This document shows positions 35,642 through 44,789 of a stretch of DNA of 64,000 bases, in pieces (positions within the stretch are counted from its first letter, which is position 1; each line of letters opens with the position of its first letter). Origin of the DNA: Gammaproteobacteria bacterium (GTDB lineage: Bacteria; Pseudomonadota; Gammaproteobacteria; SZUA-152); NCBI GenBank assembly GCA_021647705.1, contig JAKIUF010000003.1, positions 62,001 to 126,000 of the forward strand, written 5' to 3'. A program made the position numbers and the translations under genes. The notes below the pieces were generated by a model. The model ran no database searches. It was not told where the DNA came from and saw only the letters and a program-made list of their open reading frames with translations.

Positions 35642-37075
35642 ATGTCTACCTCGATTACTGTCCGACGTTATCTCGACAAACAGGATGTGCAGTATTCCAT
35701 TATTCATTGCCCGGTAGATGCACAGGGCAGATGGCAAGGGGATATTGGCGACATCTCACCGTTTCGGGTTGCGCGGGCGATGATTTTGAAAGACATCAGC
35801 GGCATGGTGATGGCAGTGCTGCCCATTACTCATCGATTGAAGCCGGATGCGTTGAATCGCCAGTTGCATCGCAAGCTTGTTCCCGCGGAAGAGCGTGATT
35901 ATCGAAGCGTGTTTGCTGATTGCTCATCAGGTATTTTGCCAGCATTGGGCGAGGCGTATAACTTTGAAACAGTCATTGATGACTCGCTGCTGGATCAGGA
36001 TTTTGTGTATGTCGCTTCCGGCAATGCCGGGGAGCTGGTGCGTATCACCGGACAGGATTTTCAATTACTGCACAGCAATGCCTGGTACGGCAATACATTT
36101 TCACAAATCTCGGAACAGCGCCCGAAACAACGCGCAGTACAGCAGGATGCGGAACAAAAAACGGAAACCCGACAGGCTGAAAAGGAGACTGATGTGGAAG
36201 AAGTTGATATAGCGCCAGTGACCAGCATGCGCCAGCGTATCGAGCGCATTACACAGTTACCGGCTATGCCGACGTTGGCGCAAAAAATCATTCAGCTTAA
36301 TGCCAATCCATACGCGCATGCTGAGGATCTGGCCAAACTGGTAGAAAAAGACCCCAGCCTTTCGGCGCAGATTGTGCGTTATGCGCAGTCCCCTCTTTAT
36401 GCTTATCAAGGCAAAGTGGCTTCGGTGCGTCAGGCTATTTCCCGTGTGCTGGGTTATGACATGGTGATGAATATCTCCCTTGGTGTGGCGGCTGCTCGAC
36501 CTTTTAAAGTGCCGCCAGAAGGTCCATTGGGCCTCAATGCTTTTTGGCGGGATGCAACTTACAGTGCAGCCCTCACTCAAGCCTTATGCAACGTGGTGCC
36601 GCGTGAACTGCGTCCACGCCCGGGTACGGCGTATCTGGCCGGCCTGTTACACAATTTTGGTTTTTTATTACTGGGCCATTTGTTTCCAAAGGAATTTGCG
36701 GTGTTACAGCGTGCAATAAGCAAGGAGCCTGAAGCGCCTGTTGTCGAGCTGGAAAAGCGCTTAATCGGTAGTACGCATATGGAGATGGGTGCCTGGTTGA
36801 TGGAAGCCTGGAATATGCCAAAAGAAATCATTGTTGTGCAGGAGGAGCACCACAACCCAGCTTACGACGGGTTACATGCCAATTATGTGCAGGTAGTGGC
36901 GCTGGCTGACCGGTTGCTCAAGGGCTTGGATATGGGGGATGCCGAAAGTGATGAATTGCCCGCGAGCCTGTTGGACAGCATCGGTCTCAATACTGAACAA
37001 GTGGCCAAGGTACTGGAGCGCACGGTGGAAAGCCGCGAAGAACTGGACACGATGGCGAGGCAGCTAGTGGCGTAA
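35642..37075 (+). CDS. YbaK-like / HDOD domain signalling protein
   Basis: 477 residues from ATG at 35642, with AAAGGG 6 bases upstream. Residues 1-155 resemble a YbaK/ProX aminoacyl-tRNA deacylase fold (RVARAMILKDISGMVMAVLP with the conserved Lys). An acidic linker follows, then an HDOD domain at about 205-410: ITQLPAMPTLAQKIIQLNAN, VEKDPSLSAQIVRYAQSPLY, HNFGFLLLGHLFP. HDOD proteins lack the HD metal residues and act as signalling adaptors, often with c-di-GMP and pili. A terminator follows at 37108-37140, before a diguanylate cyclase gene. Confidence 0.85.
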   Translation: MSTSITVRRYLDKQDVQYSIIHCPVDAQGRWQGDIGDISPFRVARAMILKDISGMVMAVLPITHRLKPDALNRQLHRKLVPAEERDYRSVFADCSSGILPALGEAYNFETVIDDSLLDQDFVYVASGNAGELVRITGQDFQLLHSNAWYGNTFSQISEQRPKQRAVQQDAEQKTETRQAEKETDVEEVDIAPVTSMRQRIERITQLPAMPTLAQKIIQLNANPYAHAEDLAKLVEKDPSLSAQIVRYAQSPLYAYQGKVASVRQAISRVLGYDMVMNISLGVAAARPFKVPPEGPLGLNAFWRDATYSAALTQALCNVVPRELRPRPGTAYLAGLLHNFGFLLLGHLFPKEFAVLQRAISKEPEAPVVELEKRLIGSTHMEMGAWLMEAWNMPKEIIVVQEEHHNPAYDGLHANYVQVVALADRLLKGLDMGDAESDELPASLLDSIGLNTEQVAKVLERTVESREELDTMARQLVA

Positions 37076-37107
37076 AGCAGGCTTGTTAATCTCATGTAAT
37101 CAAAAAC

Positions 37108-37140
37108 ACGCCAGCCTCACCGGGGTTGGCGTTGTTTTTT
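37108..37140 (+). terminator. Rho-independent terminator after the HDOD gene
   Basis: A 9-bp stem ACGCCAGCC/GGTTGGCGT, loop TCACCGG, then TGTTTTTT. It ends 18 bases before the next start codon, so the diguanylate cyclase is read either from a promoter within this stretch or by read-through. Confidence 0.8.
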
Positions 37141-37157
37141 GGCGCGAGGTAAATTTG

Positions 37158-38258
37158 ATGCAAGTGAGTAACGATCTCTATCATGAAAATCAGCTTTTGC
37201 GCCGTAAACTGCGGGAATTTTTAAGCCAGGCGCGTGAAAATGAACAAAAACAACGGCGCTTTCATGAACAGGAACTGCGTCTGATTAGTACGCCATCGCT
37301 CACAGAATTACTGCAACGGTTGTTATTCAACTACCGCACAGCCTTCCGGCTGGATACAGTGAGTTTGGTATTGCACGACCCTGAATATGAAATCCAACGC
37401 ATCCTTGAAGAAGAAGGTGTGCGTCTGGAAGAAATGGAACAACTTCTTTTTCAACATGATGCCGATAGTCTGGATAATCTGTTTGGAGTTTCGGCGGAAC
37501 CCAGGCTAGGCAAGTATCGGAAGCACGAACACAGGTTTTTGTTTGCAGAAAATACCACCCGTCTACACAGTGTCGCTTTGCTACCTCTGGTGCGTTACGG
37601 CAAAGTAATCGGCAGCCTCAACCTCGGTAGTACACAGGAGGGGCGTTATCTCGACGGTGCGGCCACGGATTTTTTGCAACGCCTCGCGACGGTAGTGGCT
37701 ATTTGTGTAGAGAATGCCACCAATCACGAGCGTCTTAAACGTGTCGGTCTGACCGACTCGTTGACCGGAGTGAATAACCGCCGTTTTTTTGATCAACGTT
37801 TACAAGAAGAAGTGGGGCGTGCGCAACGCAGCAATGAGCCGCTGACCTGCCTGTTTATGGACGTGGATCATTTCAAAAAGGTTAATGATCAGCATGGCCA
37901 CCAGACTGGGGATCAGGTGCTACGGGTAGTAGCCGGTTTGATCCGTGAACAACTTCGAGCCAGCGATGTGCTGGGTCGTTACGGCGGTGAAGAATTTGCC
38001 GCGCTGTTGGTTAATGCCCCCAGTGAAGCGGCGATGGAAATTGCCGAGCGTATTCGTGCAGTGATTGAGGCTCATTTGTTCAGAACGCTGGAGGGTGAAT
38101 CGCTGTCGGCAACCATTTCCATCGGGGTAGCGAGTCTACAGCGCATTGAAAATGAGAATGATCCGAGTGTGTTAGCAACGGGTTTGGTGGACCGCGCCGA
38201 TCAGGCTGTGTATAGCGCAAAAAATCAGGGACGTAATCGGGTGGTGTTAGAGGGGTAA
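37158..38258 (+). CDS. GAF (DUF484-like)/GGDEF diguanylate cyclase
   Basis: 366 residues from ATG at 37158 with GAGGT 6 bases upstream; a longer frame from 37083 would run through the terminator and was rejected. A short coiled coil (residues 5-40) leads into a DUF484/GAF-like sensor (about 45-190), then GGDEF (TDSLTGVNNRRFFDQRL). Active site GRYGGEEF with GGEEF at 276-280 and RxxD inhibitory site Arg267-Asp270, so active and product-inhibited enzyme is expected. Paired with the HDOD gene upstream. Confidence 0.92.
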   Translation: MQVSNDLYHENQLLRRKLREFLSQARENEQKQRRFHEQELRLISTPSLTELLQRLLFNYRTAFRLDTVSLVLHDPEYEIQRILEEEGVRLEEMEQLLFQHDADSLDNLFGVSAEPRLGKYRKHEHRFLFAENTTRLHSVALLPLVRYGKVIGSLNLGSTQEGRYLDGAATDFLQRLATVVAICVENATNHERLKRVGLTDSLTGVNNRRFFDQRLQEEVGRAQRSNEPLTCLFMDVDHFKKVNDQHGHQTGDQVLRVVAGLIREQLRASDVLGRYGGEEFAALLVNAPSEAAMEIAERIRAVIEAHLFRTLEGESLSATISIGVASLQRIENENDPSVLATGLVDRADQAVYSAKNQGRNRVVLEG

Positions 38259-38261
38259 CGC

Positions 38262-38492
38262 CATAGCCGTCAGGCTAAACAAGCTTGTTTATTGTTGATA
38301 AGGTCATGGTGGAACAAGCGTAGCGGTTCCACCAAATGGGACAAGGATATCTTCAACCTGAGTTAACCAAATCGGTGTTTTGGAGAAAAATGATGGATAT
38401 TGGCGGGCCGGAAAAGGCCGTCATTTTTTGCGCCTGAAAATACTGTATCCAACTGATATTTATAGGCTTATTTTCTTAGCCTGACGGCTATG
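38262..38492. mobile_element. MITE-like 231-bp element with perfect 17-bp terminal inverted repeats
   Basis: The left end CATAGCCGTCAGGCTAA (38262-38278) and right end TTAGCCTGACGGCTATG (38476-38492) are exact inverse copies. GGTAACGC lies just outside on the left and GGTTAACGC on the right, perhaps a degenerate flanking duplication. The interior has no reading frame of note; GGCCGGAAAAGGCC followed by a T-run forms a small hairpin. It fills the gap between the convergent diguanylate cyclase and rhlB. No transposase gene in the window matches it. Confidence 0.6.
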
Positions 38493-38505
38493 AGGTTAAC
38501 GCCCC

Positions 38506-39795
38506 CTAGCCTGAGCGGTTACGCGAATGTTTCCGGTTGGCAGAATTTCTTTTTCCGCTGGAGCGTTGTCCCCCACCGTGGGGCCGGGGTTTCCGTTCGA
38601 TGCGTACCGGAGGTGCCAGGTCAGTGGCAATTAGTTCGTTGCTGATTCTGCCGCGTGGAATTTCATAACCAATGAACTCCTGAATATCAGCCAGCGAAAA
38701 GGCGTAGTCCTCGCAAGCAAAACTGATGGCATCGCCGCTGGCACCCGCGCGCGCAGTACGACCAACACGGTGTACATAGTCTTCGCTGTCCTGCGGCAAA
38801 TCATAATTGATGACATGGCTGACATCGGGGATGTGCAACCCACGGGCTGCCACATCGGTAGCAACCATGATCGCCAGCTCACCCTTTTGAAATTCGTCCA
38901 GCAGACGCAGACGTTTTTTCTGAGGTACATCGCCGGAGAGCAGGGCAGATTGAAAGCCATTGCTTTCCAAAAAACCCCAGATTTTTTCCGCAGCGCGTTT
39001 GGTGTTGACAAAAATAATAGTGCGGACCGGCTCCACATGACGGAGCAGGCCAATAAGCAGTGGAATTTTTTCGTCGTTGGAGGGCCCATAAACGATTTCT
39101 TCCACTTTGTCGGCGGTGACCTTGTTGGTTTCGACCTTCACCGTGACAGCGTTGTTCATATGCTCATAGGCAAGTTCAGTTACGCGCAATGGCAGCGTCG
39201 CGGAGAAACACATGTTGAGACGTTCGGTGGGTGGCGGCATGCGGCGCAGCATGTAACGGATGTCTTTGATGAAACCCAGGTCGAACATGCGGTCGGCCTC
39301 GTCCAGCACCATGGCCTGGATTTCTTTGAGATCGTAAACATGCTGTTTGAAATAATCGATGAGCCGGCCCGGCGTGCCGATGAGAATATCGACACCTTCT
39401 CCGATGTCGTTACGTTGTTGTTCGTAACCAGAGCCGCCGTAAACGACACGTAGCCGCATATCGCAACCCTCGGCCAGAGGTAACGCATCTTTGTGGATTT
39501 GCACCGCCAGTTCGCGTGTCGGGGCAATGATGATGGCGCGTGGTTGATTGTTTTTTCGTCGAGGATTGACCGGTGTTGTGAGCAAACGGTGTAACACGGC
39601 GAGTAAAAACGCGGCAGTTTTACCCGTGCCGGTTTGTGCCTGACCCAAAATATCCTGCCCATTCAGCGTTAGTGGGAGGGTTTGTGCCTGTATCGGTGTG
39701 CAGTGGGAAAAGCCCGCAGTGTCTACGCCTTGTAACAGAGGCTCAGCAAGTTTCAGTTCGCGAAAAGAGGTTTTTGTGGTGTGTGTATCGGTCAT
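38506..39795 (-). CDS. rhlB: ATP-dependent RNA helicase RhlB
   Basis: 429 residues. DEAD-box motifs: GQAQTGTGKTAAF (I), PTRELAVQ (Ia), VLDEADRMFDLGFIKDIR (II), FSATLP (III), HRVGRTARAG (VI). FSHCTPIQAQTLPLTLNGQD, CFSATLPLRVTELAYEHMNN and ATDVAARGLHIPDVSHVINY are close to E. coli RhlB, and the basic Arg/Ser/Gly tail (RSSGKRNSANRKHSRNRSG) fits RNA binding. It acts in mRNA decay with RNase E. ATG at 39795. Divergent from trxA, the same arrangement as in E. coli. Confidence 0.93.
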   Translation of the reverse strand: MTDTHTTKTSFRELKLAEPLLQGVDTAGFSHCTPIQAQTLPLTLNGQDILGQAQTGTGKTAAFLLAVLHRLLTTPVNPRRKNNQPRAIIIAPTRELAVQIHKDALPLAEGCDMRLRVVYGGSGYEQQRNDIGEGVDILIGTPGRLIDYFKQHVYDLKEIQAMVLDEADRMFDLGFIKDIRYMLRRMPPPTERLNMCFSATLPLRVTELAYEHMNNAVTVKVETNKVTADKVEEIVYGPSNDEKIPLLIGLLRHVEPVRTIIFVNTKRAAEKIWGFLESNGFQSALLSGDVPQKKRLRLLDEFQKGELAIMVATDVAARGLHIPDVSHVINYDLPQDSEDYVHRVGRTARAGASGDAISFACEDYAFSLADIQEFIGYEIPRGRISNELIATDLAPPVRIERKPRPHGGGQRSSGKRNSANRKHSRNRSG

Positions 39796-39967
39796 GGCCG
39801 TAAAGAATAACAGGAATGTGGCGATATTGTGCTTGAAATGTGCGGGCGATTAGGCTGAAATGGGTTGCCAAGCTGTAACTAATACTGGGTGTGTGAGTCA
39901 AACCACACTGTAAACACTAATGACACATAACAATGACACAGGTTAAATTCCTGATGGAGGCCTATCA

Positions 39968-40294
39968 GTGAGTGGAAACATCGTTTATCTCACAGACGAT
40001 TCTTTTGAAGATGAAGTTGTGAAAGCGGAAGGTCCGGTACTGGTCGATTATTGGGCTGACTGGTGCGGCCCTTGTAAAATGATTGCGCCAATTCTTGATG
40101 AAATTGCTGAAGAATATAAAGATAAAATCAAGATTGCCAAACTGAATATTGACGAAAACCCCGGTACGCCGCCCAAATACGGCATTCGTGGTATTCCCAC
40201 CCTGATGTTGTTTAAGGGTGGGAACGTGGAAGCGACCAAGGTGGGTGCTGTTTCCAAGTCACAATTGACGGCATTTATTGACAGCAATGTTTGA
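39968..40294 (+). CDS. trxA: thioredoxin 1
   Basis: 108 residues with the active site WCGPC at 32-36, [20 protein letters not shown] before it, [20 protein letters not shown] and the cis-Pro TL. The start is GTG at 39968 with GGAGG 9 bases upstream. General cytoplasmic protein disulfide reductant fed by thioredoxin reductase. It precedes rho as in many gammaproteobacteria. Confidence 0.96.
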   Translation: MSGNIVYLTDDSFEDEVVKAEGPVLVDYWADWCGPCKMIAPILDEIAEEYKDKIKIAKLNIDENPGTPPKYGIRGIPTLMLFKGGNVEATKVGAVSKSQLTAFIDSNV

Positions 40295-40671
40295 TTTTCA
40301 GGGCTAAATCACGGTTTTGCCGGTTGCCTTTCGGTGGAAGGTGGCCGGTCCGTGTCAGACAGAGGGCTGGACGGCGTCCGGTCTTCGTGGTAGTTTAGCG
40401 CAAAACCAATGTCTCAAAGCGTTTGCTTCACGCCGTGCCCCAGTCTTCTTTCCGCGTAAAACAGGCTAAACTCAAGTAAACGAACTGATTTCCTGGTAAG
40501 TCCTTAAAAAAACAAAATCCCTTTAATAACTCCTTTTTAGAGCACCCTTTTCATTACCCATTTTTGTTTGTCGCACAGAATTTCAGATTCTGAACATACC
40601 AGACGCCAGATCATGGCACTGGTGAGTCCCCCAAATTCTATCCCTTAAACTATTCCAGTGATCCTATGCCT
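40295..40671 (+). promoter_or_regulatory. long untranslated leader before rho
   Basis: 377 bases without a gene. Near trxA, CCGGTTGCC and GGTGGCCGG can pair loosely. Further on is a C/T-rich, G-poor stretch (CCCCAGTCTTCTTTCCGCG and later ACTCCTTTTTAGAGCACCC). In E. coli rho is autoregulated by Rho-dependent termination in a leader of this kind; carrying this over here is inference. No leader peptide could be fixed with confidence. Confidence 0.4.
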
Positions 40672-41928
40672 ATGAACCTGACCGAACTGAAACAAAAAAC
40701 CGCCTCTGAACTTACCGAACTTGCCCAAAGTACCGGCGTGGAAGGTATGGCCCGGGCCCGCAAGCAAGACATTATTTTTGCGCTGCTCAAAGCACACGCC
40801 AAAAATGGTGAAGATATTTACGGCGATGGTGTGCTGGAAATATTGCAGGACGGGTTTGGGTTTTTAAGGTCGGCAGACAGCTCGTATTTGGCCGGGCCGG
40901 ATGATATTTATGTGTCACCCAGCCAGATTCGACGTTTCAGTTTACGCACAGGTGATACCATTTCCGGTAAAATTCGTCCGCCGAAAGACGGTGAACGGTA
41001 TTTTGCGCTGCTCAAGGTGGGTGAAATCAATTTTGACCGACCGGAAAATGCCAAAAACAAAGTACCGTTTGAAAATCTTACGCCATTGTTTGCCAATGAA
41101 CGCCTGACCCTGGAAATCGGTAACGGCAGTACGGAGGATTTAACGGCGCGTGTTATTGACATGGCCGCACCGGTAGGCAAGGGCCAACGTGGGTTGATCG
41201 TTTCTCCACCCAAGTCAGGTAAAACAATGATGTTGCAATACATTGCCCAAAGTATCGCGGCCAATCACCCTGAATGTATTCTCATTGTGTTGCTTATTGA
41301 TGAGCGGCCTGAAGAAGTCACAGAAATGGCGCGTTCGGTGCGGGGTGAAGTGGTATCCAGTACCTTCGATGAGCCCGCCAGCCGCCATGTGCAAGTGGCG
41401 GAAATGGTTATCGAAAAAGCCAAACGTTTGGTGGAACACAAAAAAGACGTGGTCATCCTGCTGGATTCGATTACACGTCTGGCGCGTGCTTATAATACGG
41501 TGATCCCTTCTTCCGGTAAGGTGCTGACAGGTGGTGTGGACGCTAACGCTCTGCATCGGCCCAAGCGTTTTTTTGGTGCGGCACGGAACATTGAGGAAGG
41601 TGGCAGTCTCACGATTCTGGCCACCGCCTTGGTCGATACCGGATCGCGCATGGATGATGTGATTTATGAAGAATTCAAAGGCACCGGTAACATGGAGGTG
41701 CATTTGGACAGACGCATTGCCGAAAAACGTATTTATCCTGCTATTGACATCAATCGTTCCGGTACACGTCGTGAAGAGCGTCTTACTAAGCCTGATGAAT
41801 TGCAGAAAATCTGGATTTTACGCAAGCTGTTGCATCCCATGGACGAACTGGCGGCCATTGAGTTTTTATTGGATCGTCTGAAAGATACAAAAGTGAATAC
41901 TGAGTTTTATGCGTCAATGAAGCGTTAA
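40672..41928 (+). CDS. rho: transcription termination factor Rho
   Basis: 418 residues from ATG at 40672; an ATG two codons earlier (40666) is equally possible, but [17 protein letters not shown] matches the E. coli start. N-terminal RNA-binding domain ([36 protein letters not shown]). Walker A region PPKSGKTMM with Ser in place of the usual Ala, Walker [11 protein letters not shown]-like, R-loop [21 protein letters not shown] hexameric RNA translocase that ends transcription. The gene is followed by a dispersed repeat rather than a terminator. Confidence 0.97.
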   Translation: MNLTELKQKTASELTELAQSTGVEGMARARKQDIIFALLKAHAKNGEDIYGDGVLEILQDGFGFLRSADSSYLAGPDDIYVSPSQIRRFSLRTGDTISGKIRPPKDGERYFALLKVGEINFDRPENAKNKVPFENLTPLFANERLTLEIGNGSTEDLTARVIDMAAPVGKGQRGLIVSPPKSGKTMMLQYIAQSIAANHPECILIVLLIDERPEEVTEMARSVRGEVVSSTFDEPASRHVQVAEMVIEKAKRLVEHKKDVVILLDSITRLARAYNTVIPSSGKVLTGGVDANALHRPKRFFGAARNIEEGGSLTILATALVDTGSRMDDVIYEEFKGTGNMEVHLDRRIAEKRIYPAIDINRSGTRREERLTKPDELQKIWILRKLLHPMDELAAIEFLLDRLKDTKVNTEFYASMKR

Positions 41929-41929
41929 A

Positions 41930-42218
41930 TGCGAATTAAGGGCTAAGCCACTTTGTTAGTTTTTTTACCACTGAATGCACCGTCATTCCGGCATGTTTTT
42001 AGCCGGAATCCAGGGGGGGGGTAAACTCTCGGGCAGGCATTTTAGTACAGTGGGAGATTATGTTGTGACGGCATTGATAAGGCAGCGTGTTATAAACGCA
42101 GAGGTCGCAGAGACGCAAAGGACGCAGAGAAAAACACTAAAAACTTTACGCCCTCTGCGTTAAATACCCGGTGATTTTTTAAAAGCAGAATGTGTTTAGC
42201 GCTTAATTCATATGTAAA
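41930..42218 (+). repeat. full-length copy of dispersed intergenic repeat, variant 1
   Basis: Left end GCGAATTAAGGGCTAA; hairpin block CCGTCATTCCGGCATGTTTT plus TAGCCGGAATCCAG (stem ATTCCGGC/GCCGGAAT, like widespread dRS3-type repeats); a variable middle; CGTGTTATAAACGCAGAGG; core GTCGCAGAGACGCAAAGGAC; GCGTTAAATACCCGGTGA; right end TTTAGCGCTTAATTCAT. The same blocks in the same order lie at 58159-58450. It fills the gap from rho to the ankyrin gene. Confidence 0.8.
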
Positions 42219-42282
42219 CTTGGATTAACACAATAACAGGTTTATTTTGTATTTCTGGTTAATATTTCCGAAGGCTCAAGTC

Positions 42283-43044
42283 ATGAATAACAGGTGGGTA
42301 AAACGTGCAGCATTGTGCGTTATGGCGTTAAGTATAGTGTTATTGAGTGCTTGTTCACGCGAATACACTTCTGAAATGATGAATGCTGCCAAAGACGGTA
42401 ATTTAAAATTTGTACAGGCTGCCGCGCAACGCGGGGCTGACGTTAACCAACGCAGTAACAAAGGCAAAAATGCCTTGATGTTTGCCGCTTCTGAAAATCA
42501 TCATGAGGTGGCTCAGTGGTTGATTGAGCAAGGTGTTGATGTGAATGCTACGGATAATTATGGCACAACGGCGTTAATCGTTGCGGCAACGGCAGGGCAT
42601 CACGAAGTGGTGAAACTACTGTTGGATAGCGATGCCAATGCACAGCTACGTGACGATAGTGGTGGCGCACCGTTGGTTAATGCCGTTTATTTTGGGCATT
42701 TGGAAACCGTACAGTTACTGTTGGACAACTTGCAGCAAGGTAAAACACCCATGCTGGATAAGCGCGATGGCGAAGAATTACTGATGCTGGGAGCCGGGCT
42801 GGGGCACGCCGATATTGTCAGCCTCATGGTAAAAGTGGGCATTGATGTCAATGGCCGTGGATTGAAGCAGCGCACCCCGTTAATGGCGGCTGCGGCCTTT
42901 GATCAGTCTGAAGTGGCTAAGGTGTTGTTGGCGCAAGGTGCTGACCCAGCAGCGAGTGACGAAGATGGTCAGACTGCTCTTAGTGTGGCAAAGGATAGAG
43001 GCAGCGATAAGGTGGCGGCATTGTTAGCCGCCGAGGTGCGTTAG
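42283..43044 (+). CDS. ankyrin-repeat lipoprotein
   Basis: 253 residues from ATG at 42283; an upstream in-frame start at 42247 lacks a signal-peptide fit. Lipobox LSAC gives Cys24. About six ankyrin repeats follow (GNLKFVQAAAQRGADVNQRS, NALMFAASENHHEVAQWLIE, ALIVAATAGHHEVVKLLLDS, and TPLMAAAAFDQSEVAKVLLA). Predicted periplasmic, membrane-tethered protein-binding scaffold. It is flanked on both sides by copies of the dispersed repeat. A related ankyrin lipoprotein is at 43964-44524. Confidence 0.87.
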   Translation: MNNRWVKRAALCVMALSIVLLSACSREYTSEMMNAAKDGNLKFVQAAAQRGADVNQRSNKGKNALMFAASENHHEVAQWLIEQGVDVNATDNYGTTALIVAATAGHHEVVKLLLDSDANAQLRDDSGGAPLVNAVYFGHLETVQLLLDNLQQGKTPMLDKRDGEELLMLGAGLGHADIVSLMVKVGIDVNGRGLKQRTPLMAAAAFDQSEVAKVLLAQGADPAASDEDGQTALSVAKDRGSDKVAALLAAEVR

Positions 43045-43055
43045 CATGCGTTCAA

Positions 43056-43244
43056 GTGTGAATTAAGGGCAAGGTTACCTGTTTTCACGCATATGTTGGC
43101 TTGAGCCTGAATTGAGATTTAGGGTTTGACGAAACCCGCATACAAATTAAAGCCATAACCGCAATTGCTACGGGCACATATCTTTCTGCCTGTTGTTCTT
43201 TAAGTTATCTAAGTTCTTTACGCTCTCTGCGTCTTCGCGTTAGA
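43056..43244 (+). repeat. diverged copy of dispersed intergenic repeat
   Basis: Starts AGTGTGAATTAAGGGCAAGG and ends with a CTTTACGCTCTCTGCGTCTT / CGCGTTAGA core, the same end and core types as the other copies with an unrelated middle. Includes TTGAGATTTAGGG near 43111, which also occurs at 22163 and, inverted, at 22304. Confidence 0.6.
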
Positions 43245-43246
43245 TT

Positions 43247-43918
43247 TTATTCAGTTTGTAGGGGTTGAGTTGGTGGTATGCCCAGCGATTCATTCCAGCG
43301 TTTGGGTGTCCCTTCATGAGGGACATTGTGGCAGCGTTCGCAAGTCCACAGTGAAAAAGCAACCTTGTCATGACAGCGGCCACAGTGTTCACCCGCAAGA
43401 ATGCTATCCATAGACAGTTTGTTGGCTCCTTTCTTCTCAATGAAGATGGCCGGGTGGCAATTGGAGCAGGCTAGCCATTGGGTATGTGCGGCGTGAGGGA
43501 ATTTCACCCAGGGCATCTGGCCGGTGTTTTTGAACATGACATCCATGTCCAGTACCGTCATCTTGCCCTGCCCGAGCAGGTCGGCGCGCGGCTCAATGAT
43601 GCCCAGATCCAGAGCCTTGACCCAATCGACATCACCCCGGCGGCTTAGCGGGAAGGCGCTGAGTGCTTCGGCGGGTTCTTGTAAAGCGTGAATGGCATCG
43701 TTGTCAGGATCGTGAATACCGTCTGTGGCCAATGCTTCGGTTTTCACTTCAACAGCAAAGTGACGGTTATCGCGTCGCCAACGTTTGCCTTCGTCTATGC
43801 CGCTTTCCACTACGTATTGAGTGCTACGGGTGGAAGAGCTTGAGGTAGGTGTGCAGGCAGCGAGAAGGTATATTGATACCCCGGATACAAAGATTAATAC
43901 GATCAATCCACGAATCAT
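43247..43918 (-). CDS. triheme c-type cytochrome lipoprotein
   Basis: 223 residues from ATG at 43918, with GAGGT 9 bases upstream; a TTG at 43942 is the alternative. Lipobox LAAC gives Cys22. Three CxxCH haem sites lie near the C-terminus: CSNCH (151-155), CGRCH (179-183) and CERCH (193-197), with extra His in FPHAAHTQW as likely distal ligands. The pattern fits the c7-type triheme domain family. The N-terminal ~130 residues (HFAVEVKTEALATDGIHDPD, DVDWVKALDLGIIEPRADLL) match no fold I know. A membrane-anchored periplasmic electron carrier is likely. It sits between two ankyrin lipoprotein genes. Confidence 0.88.
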   Translation of the reverse strand: MIRGLIVLIFVSGVSIYLLAACTPTSSSSTRSTQYVVESGIDEGKRWRRDNRHFAVEVKTEALATDGIHDPDNDAIHALQEPAEALSAFPLSRRGDVDWVKALDLGIIEPRADLLGQGKMTVLDMDVMFKNTGQMPWVKFPHAAHTQWLACSNCHPAIFIEKKGANKLSMDSILAGEHCGRCHDKVAFSLWTCERCHNVPHEGTPKRWNESLGIPPTQPLQTE

Positions 43919-43963
43919 CGTGTTGCTACCTCGCTTGCTCAAGTCATAGATTATAGGTTGTTA

Positions 43964-44524
43964 TTATTTGGCACCAGCTTCTTGTAATACATCTAAAATG
44001 TGATTGTGCTTTTCATTTCGTGCAAGGTAGAGTGCTGTGCGCCCATTTTTGCCTTTCGCATTAACGTTAGCGCCATTGGCAATTAATAGTTCGAGGATGT
44101 CGCGATAGCCACGATTGCTTGCCCATAACAGCGGTGTCCAGCTATTTTTATCCGCCAGTTCGGTGTCGGCTTTGCGTTGCAGCAGCAACTGTACAGCAGC
44201 AACATTGCCCTTGGTAGTGGCACGCATCAATGGTGTCCAGCCGTCATCGTCCTGGGCATTGATGTCGGCACCGGCATCAATGAGTACCGCCATGGTAGCT
44301 GTCTGGTCTTGTCGGGCGGCATGCATGAGTGCTGTCCAGCCAAAGTTATTGCGTGCATCAACGGGCGCACCGTTGGCCAGATCGGCTTGAACCGCAGAAG
44401 GGTCGCCATCCAGCGTGTGTTTCATTAGCTCAGTATTGCCATCACAGGCTGTCAGCAGGTTGCCGACTGCAACAAGCAAGAGGAGCTGTATGCACAGGGC
44501 AGTAGAGAAAACAGGTTTTTTCAT
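43964..44524 (-). CDS. small ankyrin-repeat lipoprotein
   Basis: 186 residues from ATG at 44524, chosen because it begins a clean lipoprotein signal (lipobox LTAC, Cys27); longer in-frame starts give no signal. About four ankyrin repeats: WTALMHAARQDQTATMAVLI, WTPLMRATTKGNVAAVQLLL, WTPLLWASNRGYRDILELLI, and RTALYLARNEKHNHILDVLQ. It lies 45 bases upstream of the cytochrome on the same strand, so the two may be co-transcribed. A paralogue of the protein at 42283-43044. Confidence 0.87.
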   Translation of the reverse strand: MKKPVFSTALCIQLLLLVAVGNLLTACDGNTELMKHTLDGDPSAVQADLANGAPVDARNNFGWTALMHAARQDQTATMAVLIDAGADINAQDDDGWTPLMRATTKGNVAAVQLLLQRKADTELADKNSWTPLLWASNRGYRDILELLIANGANVNAKGKNGRTALYLARNEKHNHILDVLQEAGAK

Positions 44525-44789
44525 GGTGAGAGGCAGGTATCCTGTATGGGAAGTAATAAAAGACATGTTTAGAGAGTAAAAGTGTACCAAGCTGACTGGT
44601 GTGAGCATAGAGCAGTAGGAATCTGTCAGATTCAGGCTGAATCTATGAAGAGAAATCCGTTTTGGCCCATTTTTCAATCACGACGATTTAAATGATCAAA
44701 AATGGACTCAAAATGATTGTTAACACCCCTTAAGTCCGACATCATTCAACACATCTGTACACATGAAAAATGTGCAGGGAGAATAACAA

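Noticed and set aside
37083-37157. Longer start for the diguanylate cyclase at 37083
   Set aside because: The extension would translate through a strong terminator hairpin; ATG at 37158 has GAGGT at good spacing and fits the family.
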